From Ctena decussata (Eukaryota; Mollusca; Bivalvia; Lucinida; Lucinidae), in NCBI GenBank assembly GCA_963989385.1, contig OZ022501.1, positions 22,158,102 through 22,222,101 on the forward strand: DNA of 64,000 bases, in the 5' to 3' direction. The position numbers were made by a program, and so were the translations under genes. Numbering within the stretch: position 1 is the stretch's first letter; every line of letters starts with the position of its first letter. The notes beneath the pieces are model-generated. The model saw only the letters and a list, made by a program, of their open reading frames with translations. It had not been told where the DNA came from and did no database searches. This document shows positions 9,653-20,040 of the stretch, in pieces.

Positions 9653-11595
9653 AGCTCACCTGAGCCAGCGGCTCCGGGGGAGCTTATAGGATGGTAAGGC
9701 TCCGTCGGCCGTCGTCATCCGTCCGTCCGTCGTCCGTCCACAATTTCAAACGACTTCTCCTCTGAAACCGCTGGGCCAATTATAGCCAAATTTCATATGC
9801 AGCCTCTAGGGAACTTAGGAACGAAAAGTTGTTCAAACGGTCCTGGTCACATGACCAACATGGCCGCCACGCCCATATATGATAAAAACCTAGAAAAATC
9901 TTCTTCTCCAGAAGCGATAGGCCGATGGCCTTGAAACTTGGTATGTAGCATCGGGCATGCGAGTATTACCAAGATTGTTCAAATTATGACCTTGGGTTGA
10001 CCTTGACCTTTTTTACAGTCAAATTTGCTTCCTTATGCTTTTATATGGCAAAATGCTGCAACATAAGATATCTTGGAAACTGCTGAAGATTTTGGCCTAT
10101 AAATTGGTACATACAGTCATCTTAATGAGTACATGAAGATTTATGAGTACAAGAGGTCAAGGTCATTCTTTGACCTTTGGCCCAGAACTCTCATATTTTG
10201 ACAATATCAAACAATCTTCTCAAAAACAACTAAGCCAATTGTAACCAAATTTCATATAGATCCTCCAGGGGTTGAGGGAATGAAAATTTGTTCATACGGT
10301 CCAGGTCACATGACCAACATGGCCACCACGCCCATATATGGTAAAAAACCTTTAAAAATCTTCTTCTCCAGAACCAGTAGACCGATGGCCTTGAAACTTG
10401 GTATGTAGCATTGGGTACTCAAGTAATATCAAGATTGTTCAAACTATGACCCTGGGTTGACCTTGACCTTTTTTACGGCAAGGTCAAATATCGGAAATGC
10501 TAGAACATGAGATTTCATGGTAAGTTTTGAAGATTTTGGTATAAAAATTGGTATATACAATCATCTTAATGAGTACATGAAGATTTATGAGTACAAGAGG
10601 TCAAGGTCATTCTTTGACCTTTGACCCAGAAATCTCAAATTTTGACAATTTCAAACAATCTGCTCTAAAACCACTGGGCCAATTGAAACCAAATTTCATA
10701 TAGAGCCTCGAGGGGTTGAGGGAATGAAAAAAATTTCTAACGGTCCTGGACACATGACCAACATGGCCGCCACCCCCATATATGGTAAATACCTTTAAAA
10801 ATCTTCTCCAGAACCAATTGACCGATGGCCTTGAGACTTTATGTGTAGCATTGGGTACTTGAGTACTATCAAGATTGTTCAAATTATGACCTTGTGTTGA
10901 CCTTGACCTTTTACAGCAAGGTCAAATATCGGAAAATGGTAGAAGATAAGATTCATGGAAAGTTTTGAAGATTTTGGCCTAAAAAATTGGTGTATACAGT
11001 TGTCTTAATGAGTTCATGAAGAATTATGAGTACAAGAGGTCAAGGTCATTTATAACCTTTGATCCAGATCGCTCATTTTGACATTTTCAACCATTTCCTC
11101 AAAAGCAAAAGGGCCAATTGTGAACACATTTAATATAGAGCCTCCAGGGGTTGATTGAATGAAAATTTGTTCAAACGGTCCAGGTCACATGACCAACTTG
11201 GCCGCCATTACCACTTATGGTATAAATCTTTAATATTTTTCTTCTCCAGAACCAATACACCTATGGCCTTGAAACTTGGTAAATAGCATGGAGTACTAGA
11301 GTACCAGCAAGACTGTTCAAATGGTGACCTTGGGTTTACCTTGACCTTTTTTGCGGCATGGTCAAATATGGGAAAATGCTAGAACATAAGATTTCATGGA
11401 AAGTTTTGAAGATTTTGGCCTAAAAATGGTATATATGGTTGTCTTAATGAGTACATGAAGATTTATGAGTACAAGTGGTCATGGTCATTCTTTGACTTTT
11501 GACCCAAAACTAATATTTTGACAATTTCAGACATGATAAAAGCCACCTTGCCAATTGTTCAGGTGAGCGATTCAGGGCCTTATGGCCCTCTTGTT
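9653..11595 (+). mobile_element. Tandem-array element A2 (HINE/Pearl-like), complete
   Basis: After a T-run the element begins AGCTCACCTGAGCC. GCTCACCTGA (9654-9663) and TCAGGTGAGC (11559-11568) are the subterminal inverted repeats. A GTCC/CGTC microsatellite follows the start (9717-9738). There are four monomers of 438-460 bp, with AAGATTGTTC landmarks at 9971, 10431 and 10871 and AAGACTGTTC at 11309. The end is hairpin AGGGCC-TTAT-GGCCCT (11574-11589) then CTTGTT and a T-run. Monomers carry TGACCTTGACC, TTTGACCTTTGACC, GGTCACATGACC and CCATATATGG. No real ORF. It fills most of the last ATPAF1 intron. Confidence 0.8.
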
Positions 11596-11946
11596 TTTTT
11601 TTTCAAAAGGGAGACCCCTTTTTATGATTGCTTCCCCTGATGACAAAACCCTTCCAAACAGGGATCCACTCTTCAAGGAAAGACTTTGCTCATGGAGGTG
11701 CAAATTGTTTCCTATCTTTCAAGACCTTTCCCTAATTGAGAAGGGAGGCAAACATGAAAATGACAGAGTTGCTTCCCCTGAAAGATGTTCTGAAATTATC
11801 ATATATTGCACTACTTGATTTTTTGTGCAACGTTTTGTGTAAAGTTTTGTTCGTGGCTACTTGTTCAAAGTTTAGGACAAAATGAAGAGATACTAGCAAA
11901 TGGAAATAATTTTCTTAAATTTTTCATTTATACTTTTCATTTTCAG

Positions 11947-12123
11947 TCAAAAGCTGAAGCGCTAAATCTTGTGAAACAGATGACGCTGTATTACGGCAGG
12001 GACGTTGGTCACAGACATAATTTGGTTAGACTATTCAATGCAACACCTGACAAATTCCAATACATAGATATTATTGAGGAATATAAGAAAAATAGAGAGT
12101 ATTTAGAGGAAAATCCTTATTAA
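11947..12123 (+). CDS. ATPAF1: ATPAF1 last coding exon and stop
   Basis: This terminal coding exon follows TTTTCAG at 11946 and ends at TAA 12121-12123. It encodes 58 residues: SKAEALNLVKQMTLYYGRDV, then a segment with HNLVRLFNATPDKFQYIDII and a charged tail ending EENPY. The family C-terminus shows the same layout: AExxxxxxQxxLFYxxxxxxxxxLVxxFNxxPxxFxYxxVIxEL. A foldback MITE copy begins only 42 bp after the stop, so the 3' UTR probably includes transposon sequence. The visible coding total is about 229 residues, close to the mature C-terminal part expected. Confidence 0.95.
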   Translation, partial: SKAEALNLVKQMTLYYGRDVGHRHNLVRLFNATPDKFQYIDIIEEYKKNREYLEENPY

Positions 12124-12165
12124 GTAAACTGAGAATGAGAATGAGATAGCATATTTACTCTAAAT

Positions 12166-12395
12166 GATCTACGACATGACAAAACCAACAAAATGCCACA
12201 CAAAGACTCTGATCAGCCGTGGGTATCTGCCCAGTCTGATCAGAATTTTTGCTGTAGGCATTGAAGTAGCTTAGACCTGTCGGTACCCTTTAAGTGAAGA
12301 GCAAAGACTCTGCTCAGAACAGATGGATGCCCAGGTTGATCTGAGTCTTCGTGTGGAGCACATGCCACCATGTTGGTTTTCTTGTGTTGTGGCTC
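12166..12395. mobile_element. GAGCCGCGACACGA foldback MITE, copy 2 (TSD AAAT)
   Basis: It is a diverged 230-bp copy with left end GATCTACGACATGACAAAAC and right end GTTGTGGCTC, flanked by AAAT (12162-12165 and 12396-12399). It starts 42 bp after the ATPAF1 stop and so probably lies in the 3' UTR. Confidence 0.85.
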
Positions 12396-12420
12396 AAATT
12401 TTCACACGCCTCAACAGTTT

Positions 12421-12617
12421 GTAGAGCTCCAGATAAAGTTGAATTTTAAAGGTAATTCTGAGATAATTTATTTTTAATATTTCCTCTGACAACAAAAACG
12501 TGTTGTGACCTCTCATTAGAACTGTCTTTGTGAGATGATTCTAATGAGAGCTGAATACATAGGTTTTTATCGAGAAATAAGGCAATTATCCCTTTTACCC
12601 ATTCTTATTTGGACTAC
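12421..12617. mobile_element. Foldback MITE, GAGACGGTTC family, copy 3 (degenerate)
   Basis: It begins AGAGCTCCAGATAAAG, has a centre GTTGTGACCTCTCATTAGAA then TCTAATGAGAG, and ends TTCTTATTTGGAC. It is more diverged than copies 1, 2 and 5. It is just downstream of ATPAF1. Confidence 0.7.
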
Positions 12618-12719
12618 CTTTTCACTGTTTTCCAATTTGAACATGGCCCTCTGTTTTGTCAGAGACATTACATAGACTTGTTGGCATGTGGTAACTGACC
12701 TAAAGTAAAAATTCTAGGA

Positions 12720-12920
12720 ATCAGGACATTTAAAATAATTCAAGTAATTGTCATAAAAATGGAACAGTTTGGTTTTACAACACAGGAATGCGGCCAAAAG
12801 ATGCAGATGGAATGGAAAACAATGTAGACCCTGATCAGACTGCTCCTTTTAAGGAGCAGTCTGATCTGGGTCTGCACTGTTTTCTCAGACCTACCTGTCC
12901 CAGTACTTAGACTTTTTACA
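12720..12920. mobile_element. TGATCAGACTGCTCC foldback family, copy 1
   Basis: Left part GACATTTAAAATAATT...GGAACAGTTTGGTTTTACAA, centre CTGATCAGACTGCTCC / GGAGCAGTCTGATC (12832-12868). Related copies: 32640-32760, 32895-32975, 39221-39400, 39545-39620 and 44045-44217 (minus). Ends resemble GGGGCATCTAAA. The centre motif is shared with the GAGCC foldback family. Confidence 0.65.
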
Positions 12921-12954
12921 GTAAAATTCAAACCGTCTTTAATTTAATTTTTTT

Positions 12955-13199
12955 CCAGCTCAGAAAAAAGTTAGGGAATTTGTGATTGGTGAGGGAAATT
13001 TGGAAAGGGCTTTAAAAATCAGGGAATTGCTGTGGGGGCAAATTCTTTCCTTTAACGGTCACCCAATTTTCAAGCATAGTTATGGTAAAGAGTATGCTGA
13101 ACTTTTGAATCTGTAAAAGGCTACAGAAAATTGAAAAACATCAGGAAATTATAAGGTATGTCAGGGAATTTTGAATCTGAGAATGATTGGCAGCCCTTG
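12955..13199 (+). repeat. AGGGTTGCCACT dispersed repeat, copy 2
   Basis: It shares ATTGGTGAGGGAAATTTGGA, AAAGGGCTTT and TCAGGGAATTTTGAATC with the copy at 2697-3127 and ends TTGGCAGCCCTTGG. Confidence 0.5.
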
Positions 13200-13334
13200 G
13201 TAAGAAACAGATATTTTTACTGTCTGAAATTCTCAGTCAGTTACTATGAGTATATTGTATATGTAGAAATGAGGATAAGAACCACTATTATATTTCTCAA
13301 AAGTTTAGCTTGAGCTAAACCTCCCTATAGCATT

Positions 13335-13340
13335 AATAAA
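13335..13340 (+). promoter_or_regulatory. Possible polyadenylation signal downstream of ATPAF1
   Basis: An AATAAA hexamer lies about 1.2 kb after the ATPAF1 stop codon in otherwise featureless AT-rich DNA. It would give a long 3' UTR containing three repeat copies. Weak evidence: AATAAA is common by chance in AT-rich sequence. Confidence 0.2.
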
Positions 13341-13589
13341 ATGACAATATTTATGAATTTCATTTTGATATTTGTTTTTTGTTTATGCCTATGTCCTGTT
13401 TATTATACCATATGACAGCCATTCTAAAAATAATGAACAACAGTGCTGGAATTTGGTGCAAAGTCTGTGTATAGACTTCAAATTCAGTTTATCCCATAGA
13501 AGTATTAACCCTTGATTTCTAAACACTTCCATAGTTGTGAATTCTAAGAGGTTACTGCTGCAAAGTACTCTCCCTTTGGTATGGTCTTA

Positions 13590-14060
13590 ACTGAAAAATT
13601 ACCACTCCCAAGAGCTATATTCAATAAACATTTGTGCCCTGAGCCAGCATCTTTTTCAGCCTTGGGAAAAAGAAACAGTCACAAGGATTTAGATCTGGTG
13701 AATAAGGGGATGGTTGATTTTTTAACACATTTTTGTCTCGCAGAAACTTTTCAGCGATATTACTTTTGTGAGCCACAGTGTTATCATGGATCAAGTGGAG
13801 ACTATAAAGACCAGTCCTTGGATGCAATTCATGGCATTTTCAGTTGACACCCTACTTTCCAGTGATAGACACCGTTTATCTGGCATCTTTAGCAATGAGA
13901 TGCCTTACAGCAGCAATGTTCAGTTCTTTGACATCACTGCTGTTTTAGGCCTGCCAGGACAAGCCATGTCTTTAAGGATTGCCTGACCATCTTTGAATTT
14001 ACGTAACACCTATAAACAGTTGTCTCTGATATTTCAGACTTCCTGTATGAATAGTGTGAT
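13590..14060 (-). pseudogene. Decayed mariner transposase
   Basis: On the minus strand, 13827-13621 reads LIHDNTVAHKSNIAEKFLRD followed by a segment with YSPDLNPCDCFFFPRLK. This is the second and third part of a mariner (IS630-Tc1-mariner superfamily) catalytic core: HDN, then D after 34 intervening residues, then CDxFFFPxLK, i.e. DD34D spacing. Upstream (13980-13900) a broken MACPGRPKTAV segment resembles the linker between the two helix-turn-helix motifs. Stops and frameshifts separate the parts, so no active enzyme is possible. Terminal repeats were not recognised. Confidence 0.8.
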
Positions 14061-14117
14061 TCACTGGGTATCTGCCTTGCAGGTATTTCTAAAGAACAGC
14101 ATACTTTTAGGTATGCT

Positions 14118-14790
14118 CTTAGATTTTTGTTTGCTATTCATAGAAAAGGGCAGAAGCTGGGTACTGTAACAAGCTTCAAATACCTTGGGGCAATTTTCTC
14201 AGATGATGGCTCTAAAAAGAAGGTTCTCTCCAGTATTGCACAAGCCACTTCAGCTCTTACAAAGCTGAAGCCAATTTGGAGAGGTAACAACATATCTCTT
14301 GGATCCAAGGTGAAATTTATGCACTCCCTTGTCATTTCCATATTTCGGTATGCTTGTGAATCATGGACCTTGACAGCAGAGTAAGAGAAAAGAATGCAGG
14401 CCTTTGAGATGAGATGCTACTGAAGGTTACTGAACATTTCGTACAAGGACCATATAACCAATGAGGAGGTTCACAGTAAGATCCAAGCAGCCATTGGAGA
14501 ATATGATGAACTCCTGACCCTGGTCAAGAAATGGAAACTAAGGTGGTTCGGCCACGTCTCATGGTCTTCTGATTTAGCAAAGACGATTCTAAAGGGCAAA
14601 GTTAAAGGGAGGAGAAGAGGTATACAGAAGAAGAGGTCGGAAGACAAAGAGTGGACAGGAATGGACTTTGCCAGCTCAACTAGGGCAGCTGAAAACAGGA
14701 CAAGGTGGAAAGGGATGGTTTGGAAGTCATCTGTGGTGCCCCAACGACCTTGTAAGGTTATGGGATAGACTAGACTAGACTATATTCATA
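14118..14790 (+). pseudogene. LINE reverse-transcriptase 3' end, copy 1 (dead)
   Basis: Frame from 14127 encodes KLGTVTSFKYLGAIFSDDGS, SLVISIFRYACESWTLTAE, a stop, then RMQAFEMRCY, a second stop, then RLLNISYKDHITNEEVHSKI, KWKLRWFGHVSWSSDLAKTI and a tail ending SSVVPQRP. This is the thumb/C-terminal part of a non-LTR retrotransposon RT protein. The 5' side is truncated. It ends in a short TAGAC tandem tail (14767-14784), as expected for a LINE 3' end. The homologous copy is at 54970-55725. Confidence 0.85.
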
Positions 14791-14949
14791 GAAACATGTA
14801 TTTTGCTCAGTGTATATGAATACACCTGATACAAAACAAAATATTTTCAGAACGGTGTGATAGTTTTCAATAAAGCTTTGCAGGATTAGAAAGGAGTTAT
14901 TCATGTATCATCCTTGTAAGGCAAGAGTTTCTCACTTGTCAATCCTCTA

Positions 14950-15770
14950 TGGAAATGTGCATTTGTGACTGTTCCCCAAGGGGGTCTGAGGGAACTATGG
15001 TAATGGGTTCCTTCTATTCATCTGTACATCTGATTTTGTTATCTGATTTTCATGAACTTTCAGAATACATGTATTGATATCAATACATGTCAGGGATCAT
15101 GTTATACTGAGGTCGTGAACTTCTATCAAATCTTGTGGCCACAACTCCTTCAGTTTTTAACCAATTTTCATCAAACCTTCAGATTGTTATCATTTAACAC
15201 TGGTTATATTTTATTGAGGTCATGATTGCACTCTGCCAGATTTACGGCCCTTTGTAAAAATCTGGTCAAATATTGTGGCCGCAAATCCAGTTTTCAACCA
15301 GTTTTCATAAAACTTTCAGGATATTGTTATCACTATTTGACATTGATCATATTTTATTTAGATCATGAGTGGACCGTTTCTGCATGAGTAACTGCCGTTT
15401 GTAAATTTGGCCAACTCTTGTGACCTCAACTCCTTCTGTTTTCAACTAATTGTCATCAAATTTTCAAGATATGGTTATCTTGACATTTATCATATTTCAT
15501 TTGGTCATGATCAGACCCTTTCTGGTAAGCCCTTTGTAAATTTGGTCAAAGCTTGTGGCTGCAACTCCTTCAGTTTTAATCTGATTGTCATAGAACTTTC
15601 AGGATATGATTGTCTTTCCTTTGATGTTGATATTTTATTGGGGTCATGATCAGACCCTGTCTTCATGCCACAAACTGTTGTAAAAACCTGGTCAAATCTT
15701 GTGGCCACAACTCCTCCTTCACTGTGCAGCTAATGTTATCTTTCAGGATGTTGATATCATGGGTATTGTT
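14950..15770 (+). repeat. Degenerate ~120-bp tandem array
   Basis: Six or so degenerate monomers with CTTGTGGCCACAACTCCTTC, AGTTTTCAACCAATTTTCAT and TTTCAGGATAT (landmarks near 15130, 15275, 15415, 15555 and 15695). It opens near CCCCAAGGGGGTCTGAGGGA. It resembles the interior of other tandem elements; no clear right terminus was found. Confidence 0.6.
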
Positions 15771-15828
15771 GACAGTGAGCATATTGATCACAAATTAGTT
15801 GGGCAAACAGTGCAGACCTTAACACAAC

Positions 15829-15940
15829 CCAACGGGCACATGACATTGAAATACTGATGTCCATGCGACATCATTACATCCCATTGATGTCAGTACGACG
15901 TCATTTCAATGTTAATTGCATACTGGAAAATCTCTGTATT
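15829..15940. repeat. Small CGTC-type palindrome repeat
   Basis: Framed by CCCAACGGGCACATGACATT, with stacked GACATCATTACATC and TACGACGTCATTTCAATG. It has the same frame as the TTGATTCAAC repeats but a GACGTC core. Confidence 0.5.
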
Positions 15941-16084
15941 CCATTTAGCCTGTAGTTTCAAAGTAACATTTGATGAGAACAAACTTAATGCCTGGGTCCA
16001 AATTCTAAGTTACATGGTCCATTGCTGTACAACTATCTCCTTTAAGGTGGCTGGGTAAATATCCCTGTTTTATATTTTTGCTTT

Positions 16085-16795
16085 TAGAAAGGGGAACACG
16101 CCATCTATGACTTCCCGTTTGTTTGCAAGAGGATGAGGCCCATTCAAAGTTGGGTCTACTCATACAGGAAAGAATTGCTCAATTGCCCCTTCAACAGTTG
16201 CGAATGACTTGCAGTTAGAAGTGAGACAAACATAAAAGTAGCAGAGTTGCTTCTCATGAACCTAAAAAAAAAAGGTATATATTTCAATTGGAAACCAATG
16301 GTAACATCATATTCTTATTGACCTTTTAAATTCAATTGGATTTTTGTTTCAAATAGTATAACATAACTTTTAGAGAAGTGAAAGACCGTGTACTTTTATT
16401 TATGAGCATGTCAGCCCTGCTTTTCACAGTATTGACCAAGTTGAGGATTAAACTTAAAGGTCACTTGGTATGAACAATCCTTTGGAGAGTTTCATAACTA
16501 TTAAATAACAACTAGGTTAAGGTTCTATGTATCATAAGACATAGTTTTAGGATTCTGTATTGGATTTAAGTTGTGTTGGCATGCCTCCAAGTTTATCAGG
16601 CATTATTTAGAAAGGGGAATGACTTTCACGACTTCCTGTTTGCTTCCCTGGAGGATAAAGCCCTTCCAAAGAGAGGTCTACTCTTAAAGGAAAGAATTTG
16701 CTCATAGGGAGCAAATTCTTTCATTAAAGAGTTGACCTCCATAGCCAAGGGAGGCAAAACTGAAAATGAGTTCCTGTCCCTGAAAGTTTACCCAT
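16085..16795 (+). repeat. Two GACTTCC-type repeat copies (16085-16265, 16610-16795)
   Basis: The copies start GAACACGCCATCTATGACTTC and GGGGAATGACTTTCACGACT and contain GTCTACTC..AAAGGAAAGAATTTGCTC. The stretch between them (16266-16609) holds no recognisable gene. Confidence 0.65.
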
Positions 16796-16879
16796 GAGTT
16801 GTCATAGACTGCTAACTGATGATGCATGTGTCTTTAATTGTTATGTAAATTGGGATGGAAAGTTTAGGAGGATGTGTTT

Positions 16880-17660
16880 ACTGCATATCTCATTTGTATA
16901 TTGGCATTAGCATCAGCGTTGGTTTGACAGCTTGACTGCACATTCACCAAAGTTGCATGGATGCTTTATTATTAGGACATGGTTAAGGACTGATTAAAGT
17001 TGGTGAATATGAGCGTATTTTCAAGGTCTAATGAGTGCTGTATTTTCAAACTCATAGGAGGACTTAAAACTTCAATTTGGGCATTAGCATGACAGCTTCT
17101 TGTCAGTTATCATTTTATCCAGTTTATGGATTTTCATCAAACTTACTTAGATATACATGTATATCATTGGGACCGACCAATGATCAGGTTTGATGACCTC
17201 GACCTATTATTAAAGGTCAAAGGAATCAGAAAGTCTTTTTTTCTGTTGTGAATATACCATCAGGACAAGCCAAAGAACTGACTTTATTTAAGACCTTGAC
17301 TGTAATGTCAAGGTCACAGGAGACTCCAAGTGCTAGTTTTTCCCTAAAAATTACATGTCTGCACCATAGTTCTTGAATCACTAGGTAGATTTTCACTAAA
17401 TTTGGGTAATGGCTTTTTGGCTTTGATCCCATATTATTAATTGGGACATGCCAGAGGGCTGACTATTTATGGCCTTAACTGTAATTTCTACATCACAGGA
17501 GACTTAGAATGCTACCTTTTCTGCAAAAATTACATGTCTGCACCATAGTTGTTAAATCAGTGGGTGGATTTTCACCAAATTTGGGACGTAGAGCTGGTTG
17601 TTTTATTGAATTAACCAATTATTAAGGTCACTGGAGAGCTTAGAAAGTGACGTCCTTATG
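16880..17660 (+). repeat. Degenerate tandem array with AGGTCA motifs
   Basis: Two to three monomers of about 230 bp carry CATGTCTGCACCATAGTT and TGACCTTGAC / CAAGGTCACAGGAGAC-type blocks. There is no coding potential beyond short spurious frames. Confidence 0.5.
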
Positions 17661-17861
17661 TATAATATGTTTTGAACCAGGTTGTGGATTAAGTGCACAC
17701 ATTTACTAGGCTTTTGGAGGTCTTGGACTGTTAAATGGTCAATAAAAGTATATATAATCTTTTTAACCTTTTGATAAACTTCGACCAATCTGGATAAAGG
17801 TGGGGGGTGGGGGGGGATCAATAAGGTGGGTTTCCTGCATCCTACCAAAGTTTTCTTTTTT

Positions 17862-19850
17862 AGCTCACCTGAGCCAGAGGCTCCGGGGGAGCTTATAGTA
17901 TGGTCAGGCTCCGTCGTCCGTCGTCGTCCGTCCGTCCGTCCGTCCGTCCGTCGTCCGTCCGTCAACATTTTCAAACGACTTCTCCTCTGAAACCACTGGG
18001 CCAATTCTAACTAAATTTCATATGTAGCCTCCTGGGACCTTAGGAACGAAAAGTTGTTCAAATGGTCCTGGTCGCATGACCAACATGGCCGCCATGCCCA
18101 TATATGGTAAAAACCTAAAAAAATCTTCTTCTCCAGAACCAGTAGGCCAATTGCCTTGAAACTTGGTATGTAGCATCAGGTACATGAGTACTACTAAGAT
18201 TGTTCAAATTATGACCTTGGGTTGACCTTGACCTATTTTATCATAAGTTCAAATTTGGTCTTTGGTGCTTTTATATGGCATAATGCTAGAACATAAGATT
18301 TCTTGGGAACTGTTAAAGATTTTGGCCTAAAATTTGGTAAATACAGTCACCTTAATGAGTACATGATGTTTTGTGAGTACAAGAGGTCAAGGTCATTCTT
18401 TGACCTTTGACCCAAGTCTCTCATATTTAGACTATTTCAGACAATCTCCTCAATATCCACTTGGTCAATTGTAACCAAATTTCATATGGAAGTTTCAGGT
18501 GTTGAAGGAATGAAAATTTGTTAAAATGGTCTGGGTCACATGACCAACATGGCCACCATGCCCATATATGGTAAAAACACTTGAAAAGCTTCTTCTCCAG
18601 GACCAATAAGCTAATGGCCTTGAAACTTGGTATGTAGCATTGGGCACTTGAGTACTACCAATATTGTTCAAATTATGACCTTGGGTTGACCTTGACCTTT
18701 TTTGCCGCAAGGTCAAATTTGCTTTCTGGTGCTTTTATATGGGAAAATGCTAGAAGTTAAGATTTCATGGAAATTGTTGAAGATTTTGGCCAAAAAATTG
18801 GAATATACAGTGGTTTTAATGAGTAAGTGAAGATTTGTTTGTAGAAGAGGTCAAGTTCATTCTTTCACCTTTGACCAAGGTCTCACATACTTTTACAATT
18901 TCAAAAGTGTTCTCAAAAGCCACTAGGCAGATTGATACCAAATTTCATACAGATCCTCCAGGGCTTGAGGAAATGAAAATTTGTTCAAATGGTCCAAGTC
19001 ACATGGCCAAAATGGCCACCTTGCCCATATGTGGTAAAAACTGTTAAAACTCTTCATCATCAGTACCAATGGACCGATGGTTTTGAAAGTTGGTACATAG
19101 CATTGGGTGTTCAAATACTACCAAGATAAATTAAATGATGACCTTGTGTTGACCTTGACTTTTTTGTGTCAGGATCAAATATGGGAATATGCTAGGACAT
19201 AAGATTTCATGGAAAGAGACAAGGATTTTGTTCTTGAAATTGGTATATGCAGTCTTCCTAATGAGATCATGAAGATTTGTGAGTACAAGTTTTCAAGGTC
19301 GTTCTTTGACCTTTGGCATGACACAGGACTCATATTTTGACAATTTCAAACATGTCCTCAAAAGCCACTGGGCCAGTTGTAACCAAATTTCATATAGAGT
19401 TTCTAAGGGCTGAGGGAAGGATTCTGTTCAAACGGTCCAGGTCACATGACCAACATGGCAGCCATGCCCATATCTGGTAAAACTCCTTAAAAATTTTGTT
19501 CTCCAGAACCAATCGACTGATGGTATTGAAACTTTGTATGCAGCATCTGGTACTTGAGTACTACCAAGAGTGTTCAGATGATGACCTTGGGTTGACCTTT
19601 ACTATTTGTACCGCAATGCCAAAAATGGGAAAATTGGTACAGACTTCATCTAAATGAGTACATGAAGACTTCTGAGTACAAGAGGTCAAGAACATTCTCT
19701 GACCTTTGACTAATGTCTCATATTTTGACAGTTTCAAATGTTGCTGCAAAAGCTACTGGGCCAATTTTAATCATATGGCCGCCTGGGGTTGAGGGAATAG
19801 AAATTTTTTCAAACTGTCCATGACACATGATCAACATGGCTATAGGGCAA
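17862..19850 (+). mobile_element. Tandem-array element A2, second copy (3' end missing)
   Basis: It starts AGCTCACCTGAGCCAGAGGC right after TTTTCTTTTTT. A (GTCC)n/(CGTC)n microsatellite lies at 17914-17963. Four monomers follow (landmarks near 18195, 18658, 19119 and 19563; period about 444-463 bp) with the same AGGTCA-rich, GGTCACATGACC and CCCATATATGG blocks as 9653-11595. The array breaks off near CACATGATCAACATGGCT at about 19840 without the hairpin terminus. Its left flank (17815-17861) recurs at 38383-38430 in inverse orientation. Confidence 0.75.
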
Positions 19851-20040
19851 CCAGTAACTAGTTGAAAATGAGATATAGGTATAGTTTTTCCAGCATTTAA
19901 GTGTTGGGATTGTAAACTTATGTTGAATGTCCTGGTTTAACCCTGTTTTGTGACAATGCACAGACAGAGCATTCAGCTGATTTTTCATATTTTTATGAAA
20001 CTGGCATTTGCAAATCATACCAAAAACCTTTAGCTGATTT

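Noticed and set aside
17603..18004. Minus-strand frame with TDGRRTDGRTDGR
   Set aside because: It translates the CCGT/GTCC microsatellite at the 5' end of an array element.
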